64,000 nt of DNA from Spirosoma terrae. GTDB taxonomy: Bacteria > Bacteroidota > Bacteroidia > Cytophagales > Spirosomataceae. Where the stretch lies: assembly GCF_010435915.1 (NCBI RefSeq), contig NZ_JAAFZH010000007.1, positions 62,001 to 126,000 on the forward strand. Reading direction: 5' to 3'. This document shows positions 35,868 to 44,969 of this stretch, piece after piece; positions within the stretch are counted from its first letter, which is position 1; each line of letters starts with the position of its first letter. Under the pieces are notes generated by a model. That model did no database searches and was not told where the DNA came from. It saw only the letters and a list, made by a program, of their open reading frames with translations. A program made the position numbers and the translations under genes.

Positions 35868-37745
35868 TTACTTGTTGCTGGCTTTAAAATTCCCGACGGC
35901 TTCAGAAACCGTAATAGCCCGAATGTAAACCGAAAGCTGAGACAACTGGCCCGTTAAATCCTTACCAATCGTTAGTTGAGCTGCCCCCGCCACCGACTTC
36001 AGAAACGGGCTGAACCGCCCCCAGCCGAACTGCCGCGACGAACCACCGTCGTTGAGCACCCCATCGACCACAAACGCTACGATTTTAGGACCTCCATCCA
36101 CGATGATACTGACGTAGTGCCGTTTATTTTCAGCTAACATGCCCTCGTCGCAGGCCCAGGATGATTCCGTTCGGCCATCATTCATGATTAGCTCAAGCGT
36201 TTTTTGAGCCGTTGTTCGAACGCACCAGCCCTTGCCCGTACTGTCGCGCCCATCCACCAGCAGTTGATTAGGCGTAAGCTTTTTCAGCGTAAATGCCAGA
36301 TCGACGGTAAAGCCATTGGGCGCATTCATGCCCGGTTGTTCCAGTTTTTTAGTATCGCGTTTGTAAAATTCGGGGAGCACCGGTGCCGTAGCCGTTTGCG
36401 GAAAATTTCCTTTCTGGTACGTCCAGTCCAGCACCGACCCTTCTTTGGTACGGGTTTGATTACCAAACTGATTCCAGAGGCCGGTGAGCAACTTTTCGTC
36501 GACCTTATGGACACGGGCAATGTCTTTCTGCGTCTCGGTAACGTAGTACGTTCCTTTGTCTTCGACCAGATCGGGGTAGCTCATCCGAATGAGCGGATCG
36601 TCGTCATAGAGCAGGATTTCGGGTTGTGTCCACCGAATGACTTTCCCTTTGGGCGAGTCGGCTTCAACGCCACCCATCAGCCAGGCCGGATTACGATCTT
36701 CGTAGGCCATATTACGTCGGTTCGGATGCTCGCGAATGAAACGCCCGCCGTGATTATGAAACCAGTACAGAAACTTACCGTTCTCGCATTTCCAGACAAA
36801 ATTAGCCGCTCGCGGGTGTTTCACTAACCGTCCATTGGCGTACTGCATGTACTGTGGAGGCTCCCAGGTTCGGCCACCATCGCGGCTGTATGTACAGGCC
36901 GGATGTCCGTCAATCGTGCGATAGACGCAGAAAAATGAGCCATCACTCAACACGGCAAAACTTTGTTCTTCGGCGATAGGGCCTCCCACGTTGGCGGGTG
37001 TTCGCAGACCAATATCGCCGTCGGGCAGAGTGCTCCAGCTGGCTTTGGCCGGGTCGCTGATGGTGAGCAGATCGGCGCTACGTAGTAAGGCGCCTTCGCT
37101 CGACGTAAAGAATCCGACACCAAAACCACCGACTTTATGCACGGGCACAAAAGCAGCCCCTTTATCCGTAAACGCCTTTCCAACATTCCAGAAATACTGG
37201 ATTTTGCCCCCATACGGATTCTTCCGGTCAATCTCGAAGTTCCGAATCGGGATCGTAATCCGGTTAGCCGACCATGTTTTGCCGTTATCGTCGGAGTATT
37301 TGAACACGAAATACCCCTGACTATCAACCCGTTTCACCAAGCCATCCTGATACGGCGGATTATCGCCTTTTACGGCTCTGATGTTATCCGTGTTGTGATT
37401 ATAAAAGACAAACACGCGGCCCGATGGCGCTTTCAACAACACCGCATAAGACGCTTCGGGGCCATCGGCTGGTTCTACCTCACGCTTATCGACCCAAGTT
37501 TTCCCCTGATCGACGCTACGTTGGGTGATGATATGCTGGCCCGACGCCCCTTCGTGTCCCGATCCGGTTGTCAGCACGCACAGCCAGGCTCCGTCGTTGG
37601 TTTTGACGATGTAAGGCTGATCGCTGTACGTTTCGTCGGGAATGACAGACCCGGTCGTAATGTGGCGAGTATCCTGCGCCTGTAGCGAACAGACCAGCCA
37701 TAGCCCTCCAAAAAGCAGTTGTATTGTTCTGATAATAAAACGCAT
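35868..37745 (-). CDS. Secreted BNR/Asp-box (sialidase-like) hydrolase with lectin-like end
   Basis: A 625-residue exported protein (signal LLFGGLWLVCSLQAQ). Three Asp boxes of the S-x-D-x-G-x-T-W form are seen at residues 77-84 (SVDQGKTW), 151-158 (SDDNGKTW) and 287-294 (SRDGGRTW), so the first 430 residues are a six-bladed propeller as in exo-alpha-sialidases. The C-terminal 150 residues (GFTVDLAFTLKKL, NKRHYVSIIVDGGPKIVAFVVDGVLNDGG) form a concanavalin/LamG-like domain for glycan binding. The conserved Arg triad for sialic acid was not confirmed, so the true substrate may differ. It follows susD by 57 bases. Confidence 0.87.
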   Translation of the reverse strand: MRFIIRTIQLLFGGLWLVCSLQAQDTRHITTGSVIPDETYSDQPYIVKTNDGAWLCVLTTGSGHEGASGQHIITQRSVDQGKTWVDKREVEPADGPEASYAVLLKAPSGRVFVFYNHNTDNIRAVKGDNPPYQDGLVKRVDSQGYFVFKYSDDNGKTWSANRITIPIRNFEIDRKNPYGGKIQYFWNVGKAFTDKGAAFVPVHKVGGFGVGFFTSSEGALLRSADLLTISDPAKASWSTLPDGDIGLRTPANVGGPIAEEQSFAVLSDGSFFCVYRTIDGHPACTYSRDGGRTWEPPQYMQYANGRLVKHPRAANFVWKCENGKFLYWFHNHGGRFIREHPNRRNMAYEDRNPAWLMGGVEADSPKGKVIRWTQPEILLYDDDPLIRMSYPDLVEDKGTYYVTETQKDIARVHKVDEKLLTGLWNQFGNQTRTKEGSVLDWTYQKGNFPQTATAPVLPEFYKRDTKKLEQPGMNAPNGFTVDLAFTLKKLTPNQLLVDGRDSTGKGWCVRTTAQKTLELIMNDGRTESSWACDEGMLAENKRHYVSIIVDGGPKIVAFVVDGVLNDGGSSRQFGWGRFSPFLKSVAGAAQLTIGKDLTGQLSQLSVYIRAITVSEAVGNFKASNK

Positions 37746-37802
37746 AGAATATGGTTCAGTTTCTGTCAGGAAAGCGGCACACCGGACGGCCCTACTACCG
37801 AA

Positions 37803-39218
37803 TCAATAGCCCGGATTTTGCGGTAACAGGTTTGGATTGAGCATGATTTCGGTATAGAAGACAGGCATCAGGGCTTTTTTATCGACGCCCAGCACAGGCT
37901 TGGCCCGTCCGGTACGTAGCAAATCGTACCAGCGATGGCCTTCGAAGCAAAGCTCTACAAATCGCTCCTGTTCGATGGCCAGCAACAACGCATCTTTCGA
38001 CGTAGCGGTGGTATTGCCCAGTCCAGCCCGGTTCCGAATGCGATTAACCTGAGTTGCGGCTTCGGCGGTTTTCCCCAGTTGCGCTAGTGCTTCAGCCTGC
38101 ATCAGTATCACATCGGCCAGCCGAATAAAGATGAAATTACTGTCGCTGAATCGGGCGCTACCAACCACGGTTCCCATGTATTTAGCCACGGTTGGCAGGT
38201 TCGGAAACTGGTCGGTGGCGGGATTGCTGGTATAGATGCTGGCCGCTTTGCGTACGTCGCCCGTCTCGAAGGCATCCACCAGTTTCGGGGTGGGAATCAG
38301 GGTCTGGTTACCGCCTGTTTGCACCTTGCTGCTACGGGGCAGGAAGTACGGCGACAGCGCATTCGTTTCCTGATTCGTATAATTATACTGCAATTCAAAT
38401 ATGGATTCGGTCGTGTTTTTGGTCGTGAAAAGCGTAGCATAATTAGCCCCTGACACCAGCGAATATGTAGCATTCGCCAGCACTTTGGCCCCGTAATCGG
38501 CGGCCTGTTGCCATTCGTTGGTCTGATTGTAGGAACTACGCCAGAGATACACCTTGCAGAGCATGGCCTGAGCGGCTCCCTGCGTAGCGCGTCCACGCGT
38601 TTCAACCGCCGACGCATACGTAACGGGCAGCAATGTTTCGGCCTGTTTCAGATCAGCAACCACTTGCTCCAGCACTTTGTCGGCGGGCGTTCGGGCCGGT
38701 TGCAAATCCTTGTCCAGCGATAGCGTGGGGTCCAGAATGAGTGGAACAGCTCCCCATAAACGTACCAGATTGAAATAGCTGAAAGCCCGCAGAAAATACG
38801 CTTCGCCCAGTAGGCGGTTTTTCACGCTACCAATGGTTGTGCTCTGAATGGTAGGCACCTGCGCCAGTACGTTGTTTACCTTATTAATGCCGTTATAAAA
38901 TTTGGACCAGTTGCCGTAGCTGCTGCTACTGCTGATGTTATCATTCTGAAAATCGAGCACAGCCGGATCGGTAGCCCCAATGGTTTCGAGCGGAATTTTC
39001 AGGTTATCGGCCCGCGCATCACCCCAGATAATGTGCCGAACTTCGTCGCCCTGCAACGCATCATAGCCCGCCAGCACAGCCGCTTCGGCATCAGCCGCCG
39101 TCTGAAAAAAGGATGTTTGTGTCAACGCGCTAACGGGCGTTTGATCGAGGATGTCGCTACATCCCGACAACAGAAACACTACACTGCCTGTCAGTAATTT
39201 ATAGATAGTATTTTTCAT
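37803..39218 (-). CDS. susD: SusD/RagB-family surface glycan-binding lipoprotein
   Basis: A 471-residue SusD-like lipoprotein (lipobox FLLSGCSD, lipid Cys near residue 20). It starts with the typical DILDQTPVSALTQTSFFQTAADAEAAVLAGYDALQ, followed by TPR-like helices (GEAYFLRAFSYFNLVRLWGAVPLIL), and ends with VNRIRNRAGLG and LEQERFVELCFEGHRWYDLLRTGRA, both well known SusD segments. It caps the SusC channel and binds the sugar. It lies 14 bases after susC. Confidence 0.95.
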   Translation of the reverse strand: MKNTIYKLLTGSVVFLLSGCSDILDQTPVSALTQTSFFQTAADAEAAVLAGYDALQGDEVRHIIWGDARADNLKIPLETIGATDPAVLDFQNDNISSSSSYGNWSKFYNGINKVNNVLAQVPTIQSTTIGSVKNRLLGEAYFLRAFSYFNLVRLWGAVPLILDPTLSLDKDLQPARTPADKVLEQVVADLKQAETLLPVTYASAVETRGRATQGAAQAMLCKVYLWRSSYNQTNEWQQAADYGAKVLANATYSLVSGANYATLFTTKNTTESIFELQYNYTNQETNALSPYFLPRSSKVQTGGNQTLIPTPKLVDAFETGDVRKAASIYTSNPATDQFPNLPTVAKYMGTVVGSARFSDSNFIFIRLADVILMQAEALAQLGKTAEAATQVNRIRNRAGLGNTTATSKDALLLAIEQERFVELCFEGHRWYDLLRTGRAKPVLGVDKKALMPVFYTEIMLNPNLLPQNPGY

Positions 39219-39232
39219 GGCTATAGTGTTGA

Positions 39233-42200
39233 TTAAAAGCCCAGATTCAAACCAAACGTAATAGAGCGAACTTGCGGATACGTACCCAGATCGATACCCT
39301 GCAACAAGGGCTGACCGGTTCTAAAATTGGCTTCGGGGTCCAGTCCGGAGTAGTTCGTAAAGGTGAACAGATTCTGTCCCGACACGTATACGCGGGCATT
39401 ATCAACCTTGATCCGTTTCAGCAACGTAGCAGGAACCGTGTAGCCCAACGTAGCGGTTTTCACCCGCAGGTACGATCCATCTTCAATCCAACGGTTCGAC
39501 ACAAAGCCGTTGCGGCCAATGGTGCTGGGAGCCCCGCGCGGTACGTCGGTAATATCCCCTTCTTTGCGCCAGCTACGTAGCACTTCGGTGGTGGCGGCAT
39601 TGTACACAAAGCTGCGGTTCGATGACTGCCGGGTCTGGTTGAAAATGTCGTTACCGTAGGAGCTTTGCAAGAAAATCGACAGGTCGAAGTTTTTGAACGA
39701 GAACGTATTGGTAAGCCCGGCAATAAACTTCGGATTCGCATCGCCGATAACAGCCCGGTCGTTGTCGTTGATCACGCCATCGCCGTTTAAATCCTTGTAA
39801 ATCATATCGCCCGCTACGTAGAAGGCTCCCGTTGGGCTACCGTCGCGCATGTTGGCCACCTTGGCTTCTTCCGACGTAGCATAGACGCGTCCCGTGTAGA
39901 CGTAGCCATAAAAGATACCAATCGGTTGCCCAACCCGGCCAATTCCTATCGGGCTGGTACTGAAGAACGTAGCGTCGGCGCTGGTCTGAATAATATCGGC
40001 ATTGTTGTTCGACAGGGTCAGGATTTTATTGCGGTTAAACGAAATATTGAAACCCGACGTCCAGGTAAATCCATCGCCTGCGCCTTTTATATTCTGGCTC
40101 GAAATACTGAATTCCAGCCCTTTATTCTGCGTATCGCCCACGTTTTGCAAGGCCGACGTGAAGCCGGTCGTGGTAGGAAGGTTGACCGACAATAACAGAT
40201 CATTCGTCCGTTTCAGATACGCATCGGCGGTAATCTGCACCCTATTATTGAAAATCGAGAGGTCGATACCAATGTCTGATTGCGTCGTCGATTCCCAGCT
40301 CAGGTTTGGATTCGGAATGGCCGATAACGCAATACCAGCCTTGCCAACGTAGTTGCTGCCGGTGCTGTATAATCCCTGCGCACCAAAATCGCTGATCGAC
40401 TGGTTTCCAACGACCCCAATGCTGGCCCGGAGTTTCAGATCATTGATGAACGTAAGGTTACGCATAAACGATTCTTCCGAAATCCGCCAGCCCGCCGATA
40501 CCGACGGAAACAGCCCGTAACGCTTATCGGCCCCAAACCGCGACGAACCATCGCGACGTAACGTAGCGGCCAGCAGGTACTTGTCGTTGAAGCTGTAATT
40601 CAAACGAGCATAGTACGAAACCAGACTCCAAGACGATTTGCTGCTCGATGCCCCCGTTGGCGTAGCAGCCGCGTTCAACGTAGTGATATTGTCGGTAGCG
40701 CCCTGATTGCCAGATGCCGACAGGTTGAAAATTTTGGATTCCTGAACACTATACCCCAACAGGCCCGTTACGCTATGCTTCCCAAACGACCGGGTATAGT
40801 TCAGCGTATTTTCGTTGACCCACGTAAAGACATCGCCGTAGGAAGCCGTGGCCGGGCGAGCGGCCCCGCCCTGAATCGTACTGGGTGTAAAGCGTTCGTC
40901 GCGCGTGCCCGAATAGTCGATGTTTAGGGTGGAACGTAACGATAAGCCTTTCCAGATGTCGTAGTCGCCGTAGATATTGCCAACCAGCCGATTGTTGACC
41001 GTAAACCAGGACGTCAGATTGGCCAGTCCGACCGGGTTAGGCCGCTGAATCTGATCGACGAATGTGTACGAACCATCTTTGTTGAAGACTGGCGAGAAAG
41101 GCAACATCCGCATGGCATTGGTAATCACGGCATTATTGTCATCGCCTTCGGGAACCCTATCTCGTTTGGCCGTCGACAGCAGAATATTAGCCCCGGTTTT
41201 AAAACGATCCGAAGCCCGATGATCAATGCTGAACCGCCCCCGATACGTATCGAAACCCGAACTGATCACTACGCCTTTCTGATTGAAATAACCCAGACTG
41301 GCCGCGTAGGTCGTTTTGTCGTTACCACCCCGCAGTGACAGTTCATAGTTCGACACCGCGCCCTGCCGATAGATTTCGTCCTGCCAATTGGTGTTATAGA
41401 CCGCCACGCCGTTTCGGAACAGCGTATCCAGCCCTAAACGTACCTCGGCGGTACCTGCGTTGGCATTGGCATTGAGAATGTAATCGCGCTCCTGATAGGC
41501 ATCAAGCATCGGAATTTGCCGCCGAACATCCATGATACCCGTATAGGCATTCAGATTGAACGATGTTTTCCCGGATTTACCCCGTTTTGTGGTTACGATA
41601 ATAATTCCGTTGGCACCCCGCGCGCCGTAAATAGCCGTTGCCGACGCATCTTTCAGCACTTCCATCGACGCAATATCATTCGGATTCACGACGCTGATAT
41701 CGCCCGTAATCGGCACGCCGTCGACAATATAGAGCGGATCATTTCCGGCGTTGAGCGACGTAACACCCCGAATTCTGACGTTCGGCGCGGCTCCCGGCGA
41801 ACCGCTGTTCTGCACAATCTGTACCCCGGCAACCCGCCCCTGTATGGCTTCGAGCGGCCCCCGAACGGGCAGGTTTTCCAGCTCTTTGCCCTTCACGGAA
41901 CCAACCGAACCGGTCAGGTCTTTTCGTTGCTGCGTACCATAGCCCACCACCACTACTTCGTTCAGGGCTTTCATGTCGGCCTTCAGCGTTACGTTGATCG
42001 TGGTTCGGGCTCCTGGTGCTACGTCCTCTTTTTCGTATCCAACTGAGCTGAATACCAATACTACGTTCTGATTCGGCAAACTAAGGCTGTACTGGCCGGT
42101 TTCGTTGGTAGTCGTGCCGATGGTAGTTCCTTTCACGGCTACCGTCACGCCAGGCAGGGTTTCACCCGATTCAGACGTAACTGTTCCTTTAACCACAATA

Positions 42201-42301
42201 GCTTGCTGAAAGGCCGTACTCCTTGCTATTCCAGGTAGCTGGCAGCAGCACAGCACGAGAAGGAACACCCTCCAGGCGGCTTGTTTTAGAGATGAGATCA
42301 T
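39233..42301 (-). CDS. susC: SusC/RagA-family TonB-linked outer-membrane transporter
   Basis: A 1022-residue SusC-type receptor. After the signal peptide come a carboxypeptidase-regulatory-like domain (about 35-110: VKGTVTSESGETLPGVTVAVKGTTIG), the plug with VVVGYGTQQRKDLTGSVGSVKGKELENL and RGPLEAIQGRVAGVQIVQ, and SLNAGNDPLYIVDGVPI, then the beta barrel ending in GLNLGF with its terminal Phe. It takes up oligosaccharides into the periplasm. It is the first gene of the minus-strand row susC-susD-BNR hydrolase-isomerase-BASS. Confidence 0.95.
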   Translation of the reverse strand: MISSLKQAAWRVFLLVLCCCQLPGIARSTAFQQAIVVKGTVTSESGETLPGVTVAVKGTTIGTTTNETGQYSLSLPNQNVVLVFSSVGYEKEDVAPGARTTINVTLKADMKALNEVVVVGYGTQQRKDLTGSVGSVKGKELENLPVRGPLEAIQGRVAGVQIVQNSGSPGAAPNVRIRGVTSLNAGNDPLYIVDGVPITGDISVVNPNDIASMEVLKDASATAIYGARGANGIIIVTTKRGKSGKTSFNLNAYTGIMDVRRQIPMLDAYQERDYILNANANAGTAEVRLGLDTLFRNGVAVYNTNWQDEIYRQGAVSNYELSLRGGNDKTTYAASLGYFNQKGVVISSGFDTYRGRFSIDHRASDRFKTGANILLSTAKRDRVPEGDDNNAVITNAMRMLPFSPVFNKDGSYTFVDQIQRPNPVGLANLTSWFTVNNRLVGNIYGDYDIWKGLSLRSTLNIDYSGTRDERFTPSTIQGGAARPATASYGDVFTWVNENTLNYTRSFGKHSVTGLLGYSVQESKIFNLSASGNQGATDNITTLNAAATPTGASSSKSSWSLVSYYARLNYSFNDKYLLAATLRRDGSSRFGADKRYGLFPSVSAGWRISEESFMRNLTFINDLKLRASIGVVGNQSISDFGAQGLYSTGSNYVGKAGIALSAIPNPNLSWESTTQSDIGIDLSIFNNRVQITADAYLKRTNDLLLSVNLPTTTGFTSALQNVGDTQNKGLEFSISSQNIKGAGDGFTWTSGFNISFNRNKILTLSNNNADIIQTSADATFFSTSPIGIGRVGQPIGIFYGYVYTGRVYATSEEAKVANMRDGSPTGAFYVAGDMIYKDLNGDGVINDNDRAVIGDANPKFIAGLTNTFSFKNFDLSIFLQSSYGNDIFNQTRQSSNRSFVYNAATTEVLRSWRKEGDITDVPRGAPSTIGRNGFVSNRWIEDGSYLRVKTATLGYTVPATLLKRIKVDNARVYVSGQNLFTFTNYSGLDPEANFRTGQPLLQGIDLGTYPQVRSITFGLNLGF

Positions 42302-42744
42302 AATTGGGGTAAGGATTAGAAAAGTGATGTTTTTTAGCCCTTCCTTTCCGATTCGTCCAATTCAGGATTATCCAGAAATGGGCGGGCTATACCATCGAAT
42401 TTATAGGGATTTAGGTCGCCGGAACAAGTACAATTGCGTGTTTTCGGGGTTTTATTGTAAAAAAACGTTACCGGAAACGTTGCCGGAAAAGCACGTATCG
42501 AGCCCTATTAGAGACGAGATGCCAGCATTGGCCCCGAATGGAGGAATGCTTTCTTCGTAACTTACAATTGAATAGCAACTCCCCTAAACGTAAAATAATA
42601 CAATTTAAGCTACTAAAAGAGCTACAACCAGAGGCCACTAGTGACGGCTGACTAGAGAGCCTGAAGAAGAACTGAGTTGTCGTGGAAAAGCGTTATATTA
42701 GCACTTTAGCCATGTTAATAGCTGGTAAACAGAACACATAAACA
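42302..42744. promoter_or_regulatory. susC leader and divergent spacer
   Basis: This 443-base stretch has no gene I would support. It carries the operator-like tandem repeat at 42463-42486, about 160 bases ahead of susC, and AT-rich sequence on both sides that should hold the susC promoter (minus strand) and the promoter of the toxin-antitoxin pair (plus strand). Confidence 0.5.
42463..42486. promoter_or_regulatory. Tandem 12-base repeat with LacI-type palindrome upstream of susC
   Basis: AAACGTTACCGG and AAACGTTGCCGG follow each other directly. The second half contains CCGGAAACGTTGCCGG (42471-42486), a 16-base dyad with only one mismatched pair and the central AACGTT typical of LacI-family operators. 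The LacI-type gene is at 43419 on the other strand, so this is a plausible binding site for it. Confidence 0.6.
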
Positions 42745-42948
42745 ATGGTCATTACTCGCGACAACAACAAAATCATTATCCAGGCCGTCAGCTCCATAAA
42801 TATGGACGCTGTACAACGACTTATTGATTACATCAATGTTCTTGAGATAACAGCAAACAATCAAGGCACTGAAGAACAGGCTGCCGCGCTGGCCGATGAG
42901 ATCGATAGAAACTGGTGGGCTGAAAACAAAAAACGTTTCCTAAAATGA
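42745..42948 (+). CDS. Antitoxin-like partner of a PIN toxin
   Basis: A 67-residue protein. The first half has alternating beta residues (ITRDNNKIIIQAV), the second half is a helix (MDAVQRLIDYINVLEITANN), ending with WWAENKKRFLK. Its stop overlaps the start of the PIN gene by four bases, the usual arrangement of a toxin-antitoxin pair in which the antitoxin leads. It has no recognised DNA-binding motif, so its family is not assigned. Confidence 0.75.
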   Translation: MVITRDNNKIIIQAVSSINMDAVQRLIDYINVLEITANNQGTEEQAAALADEIDRNWWAENKKRFLK

Positions 42949-43388
42949 TCATCATAGTTGATACAAATATTTTAGTAAGCGCCTGTATTTCAACAAATAA
43001 CAAAATAAGCGAAATCCTTCTCGACCCTTCGCCCAGCCTAAAGCTCATTAGTTGCTATTATGCCTTTGCCGAACTTTTCAAGCATCAGGAAAAAATCGTC
43101 AAACTCGCCAAACAACCTGCCGATCAGGTAAGTATCATTTTATACACTCTGCTAAGACAAATCGAGTTCTATAACGAAAGTATCATTCAGGAAGATTATT
43201 GGGCGAAAGCCGATCAGTTAACAGCAGGGGTCGACGCTAAGGATATAAGTTTCGTTGCGCTGGCCCTACAAAAAGCAGGGACACTCTGGACGGGAGACAA
43301 AAAGCTAACGAATCATCTAAAAGCAGAAGGGTTCAATCAGGTTATCAACACGGCTGAGTTGTACGAAATCCTGGGAACCAGACAGTAG
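42945..43388 (+). CDS. PIN-domain toxin (putative VapC-type RNase)
   Basis: A 147-residue PIN protein. The first acidic residue is D6 in IIIVDTNILVSACIS; LISCYYAFAELFKH has the second acidic residue, and AGVDAKDISFVALAL and LWTGDKKLTNHL the third and fourth. Members of the group cut RNA, often tRNA or rRNA, and are neutralised by the adjacent antitoxin. ATGA overlap with the upstream gene. It lies between susC and lacI. Confidence 0.88.
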   Translation: MIIIVDTNILVSACISTNNKISEILLDPSPSLKLISCYYAFAELFKHQEKIVKLAKQPADQVSIILYTLLRQIEFYNESIIQEDYWAKADQLTAGVDAKDISFVALALQKAGTLWTGDKKLTNHLKAEGFNQVINTAELYEILGTRQ

Positions 43389-43418
43389 ATTCATGACAAA
43401 ACGGAGATTTAACCGTTT

Positions 43419-44441
43419 ATGAGCAGTAAACAACCGACCATCTGGGACATTGCCATCAAATTGAACGTATCGATCTCGACCGTTTCGCGTGCGCTACGTA
43501 ACGCCCCGGATATTAACCCAGATACTAAGAAAGCCATACTGGATCTGGCCCATCAGCTCGATTATCAGCCCAACACAATTGCCACCAGCCTGCGCAAAAA
43601 CAAGACGAATATTATTGGGGTGATGGTGCCCGAGTTTGTTCACGCGTTTTTTCCGAACGTGATTCTCGGGATTCAGGAGGCCGCTAACGAAGCCGGTTAT
43701 AAAGTCATGACCATGCAGTCGGGCGAGTCGCTCGATATTGAAAAGCATAATCTGCAAGCCATGATTTCCAGCCGGGTCGATGGGCTGATTCTAGCTATTT
43801 CGCGGGAAACAGATGATTATGAGCACATAAAATCGGCCCAGCGAAAAGGGCTGCCAATTGTGTTTTTCAACCGGATTGTCGATGAACTTCCGGGCTCGAA
43901 AGTGATGGTCGATGATTATCAGGGGGCCTACATGGCGGTGGAGCACCTGATTCAAACGGGCTGCCGACGGATTGCCCATCTGGCAGGCCCCCAAAATCTG
44001 ACCATTGGCAGGAACCGACTTAATGGGTATCTGGATGCATTAAAAGCCCACCAGTTTCCGATTGACGAAAGCCTGATTATGCCCTGTAATTTTCTGGAAG
44101 GGAAAGCGAGAATCTATACCCAACAATTGCTGGATCGGCCCGACCGGCCCGATGCTCTGTTTGCCGTGAATGATCCGGCAGCCATTGAAGCGTTAATCTG
44201 CATTCAGGAGCACCAACTTTCCATTCCTGATGACATATCGCTGATTGGCTTTTCCAATGCTCCGCACAGTGCCTTCGTGACGCCCCCCATGACCGCTGTC
44301 GCCCAACCCATTCACGCTATGGGGCGACTGGCCGCCGAATTACTCATGCGTCAGATTAGCGAAGGACAACGGTTCTCGCCCGAAACCCACGTTCTGCAAA
44401 CCAATCTGATTGTCCGGCAATCGACTCGGCGTTTGAGCTAG
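43419..44441 (+). CDS. LacI-family transcriptional regulator of the susCD locus
   Basis: A 340-residue regulator. The first 55 residues are the LacI helix-turn-helix and hinge (TIWDIAIKLNVSISTVSRALRNAPDINPDTKKAIL, YQPNTIATSLR), followed by a periplasmic-binding-type sugar sensor (IIGVMVPEFVHAFFPNVILGIQEAANEAGYKVMTMQSGES; RPDALFAVNDPAAIEAL). It is separated from susC by the toxin-antitoxin pair and stands on the opposite strand. The LacI family bends DNA at palindromes such as the one at 42471-42486. Confidence 0.92.
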   Translation: MSSKQPTIWDIAIKLNVSISTVSRALRNAPDINPDTKKAILDLAHQLDYQPNTIATSLRKNKTNIIGVMVPEFVHAFFPNVILGIQEAANEAGYKVMTMQSGESLDIEKHNLQAMISSRVDGLILAISRETDDYEHIKSAQRKGLPIVFFNRIVDELPGSKVMVDDYQGAYMAVEHLIQTGCRRIAHLAGPQNLTIGRNRLNGYLDALKAHQFPIDESLIMPCNFLEGKARIYTQQLLDRPDRPDALFAVNDPAAIEALICIQEHQLSIPDDISLIGFSNAPHSAFVTPPMTAVAQPIHAMGRLAAELLMRQISEGQRFSPETHVLQTNLIVRQSTRRLS

Positions 44442-44454
44442 AGAACGCTACTCG

Positions 44455-44830
44455 TCATGAAGGGTTGATATTCTTCAGGATTAGCGTCCGCAAACGCTGC
44501 TCATGCTCATCTGTCCAATGGCACTAATCACGGGGATCAGTGATTTTGGAAATCGGTTAGATAATACTCTACTTCCGGCGGAACGACCGGATAAATCACT
44601 TTCCCGATCAATTCATGGTTTTCCAGTTCCTTCTAGTGGACATTTTACACGAATCGGGCGGCTCCCGGAACCTTCCGCTGTAGCTCGCTGGGACGTTGAA
44701 ACCCTTCGTTGATAAACCACAAAAGCCGAATTTTCCATTTCCCGTAGAGCACTTCGTCAATCAGGTCGAGTCCGCAATTTAGGTCGGCTACTATCTTTCG
44801 CACATAGTATAACTTTGTGTCCCAGGCAGT
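44455..44830 (-). pseudogene. Decayed HxlR-family transcriptional regulator
   Basis: Minus-strand translation gives CGLDLIDEVLYGKWKIRLLW, then FINEGFQRPSELQRKVPG, a clean winged-helix start of the HxlR family. The frame then meets a TAA, a TAG, and after YPVVPPEVEYYLTDF a TGA; a shift of frame continues with SLIPVISAIGQ, and a second shift with DEHEQRLRTLILKNINPS to a stop at 44455. This order of pieces is that of one HxlR gene. No upstream ATG was found. A non-functional remnant; sequencing error at several sites would be an unlikely alternative. Confidence 0.82.
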
Positions 44831-44833
44831 TCA

Positions 44834-44855
44834 ATAGGGAGAAATTTCTCCCTAT
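44834..44855. promoter_or_regulatory. Perfect 22-base palindrome beside the HxlR remnant
   Basis: ATAGGGAGAAA is followed at once by its reverse complement. It sits just upstream of the HxlR remnant (minus strand) and about 115 bases ahead of the next plus-strand gene; it could be the old operator of the regulator. Confidence 0.5.
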
Positions 44856-44969
44856 CCGATTCGTAAATCCGTACTTGTCAGCGCCTGTCCTACTACCGAA
44901 ATTTGCCCTGCACACCGGCGGATTGCCCCAGGAATCTATATAATTTGTAACAGAACACCCTTAAGACGC

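Noticed and set aside
36204..36827. A 207-residue plus-strand frame
   Set aside because: It is antisense to the BNR hydrolase gene.
44503..44712. A 69-residue plus-strand frame
   Set aside because: It is antisense to the HxlR remnant, whose pieces on the minus strand are convincing.
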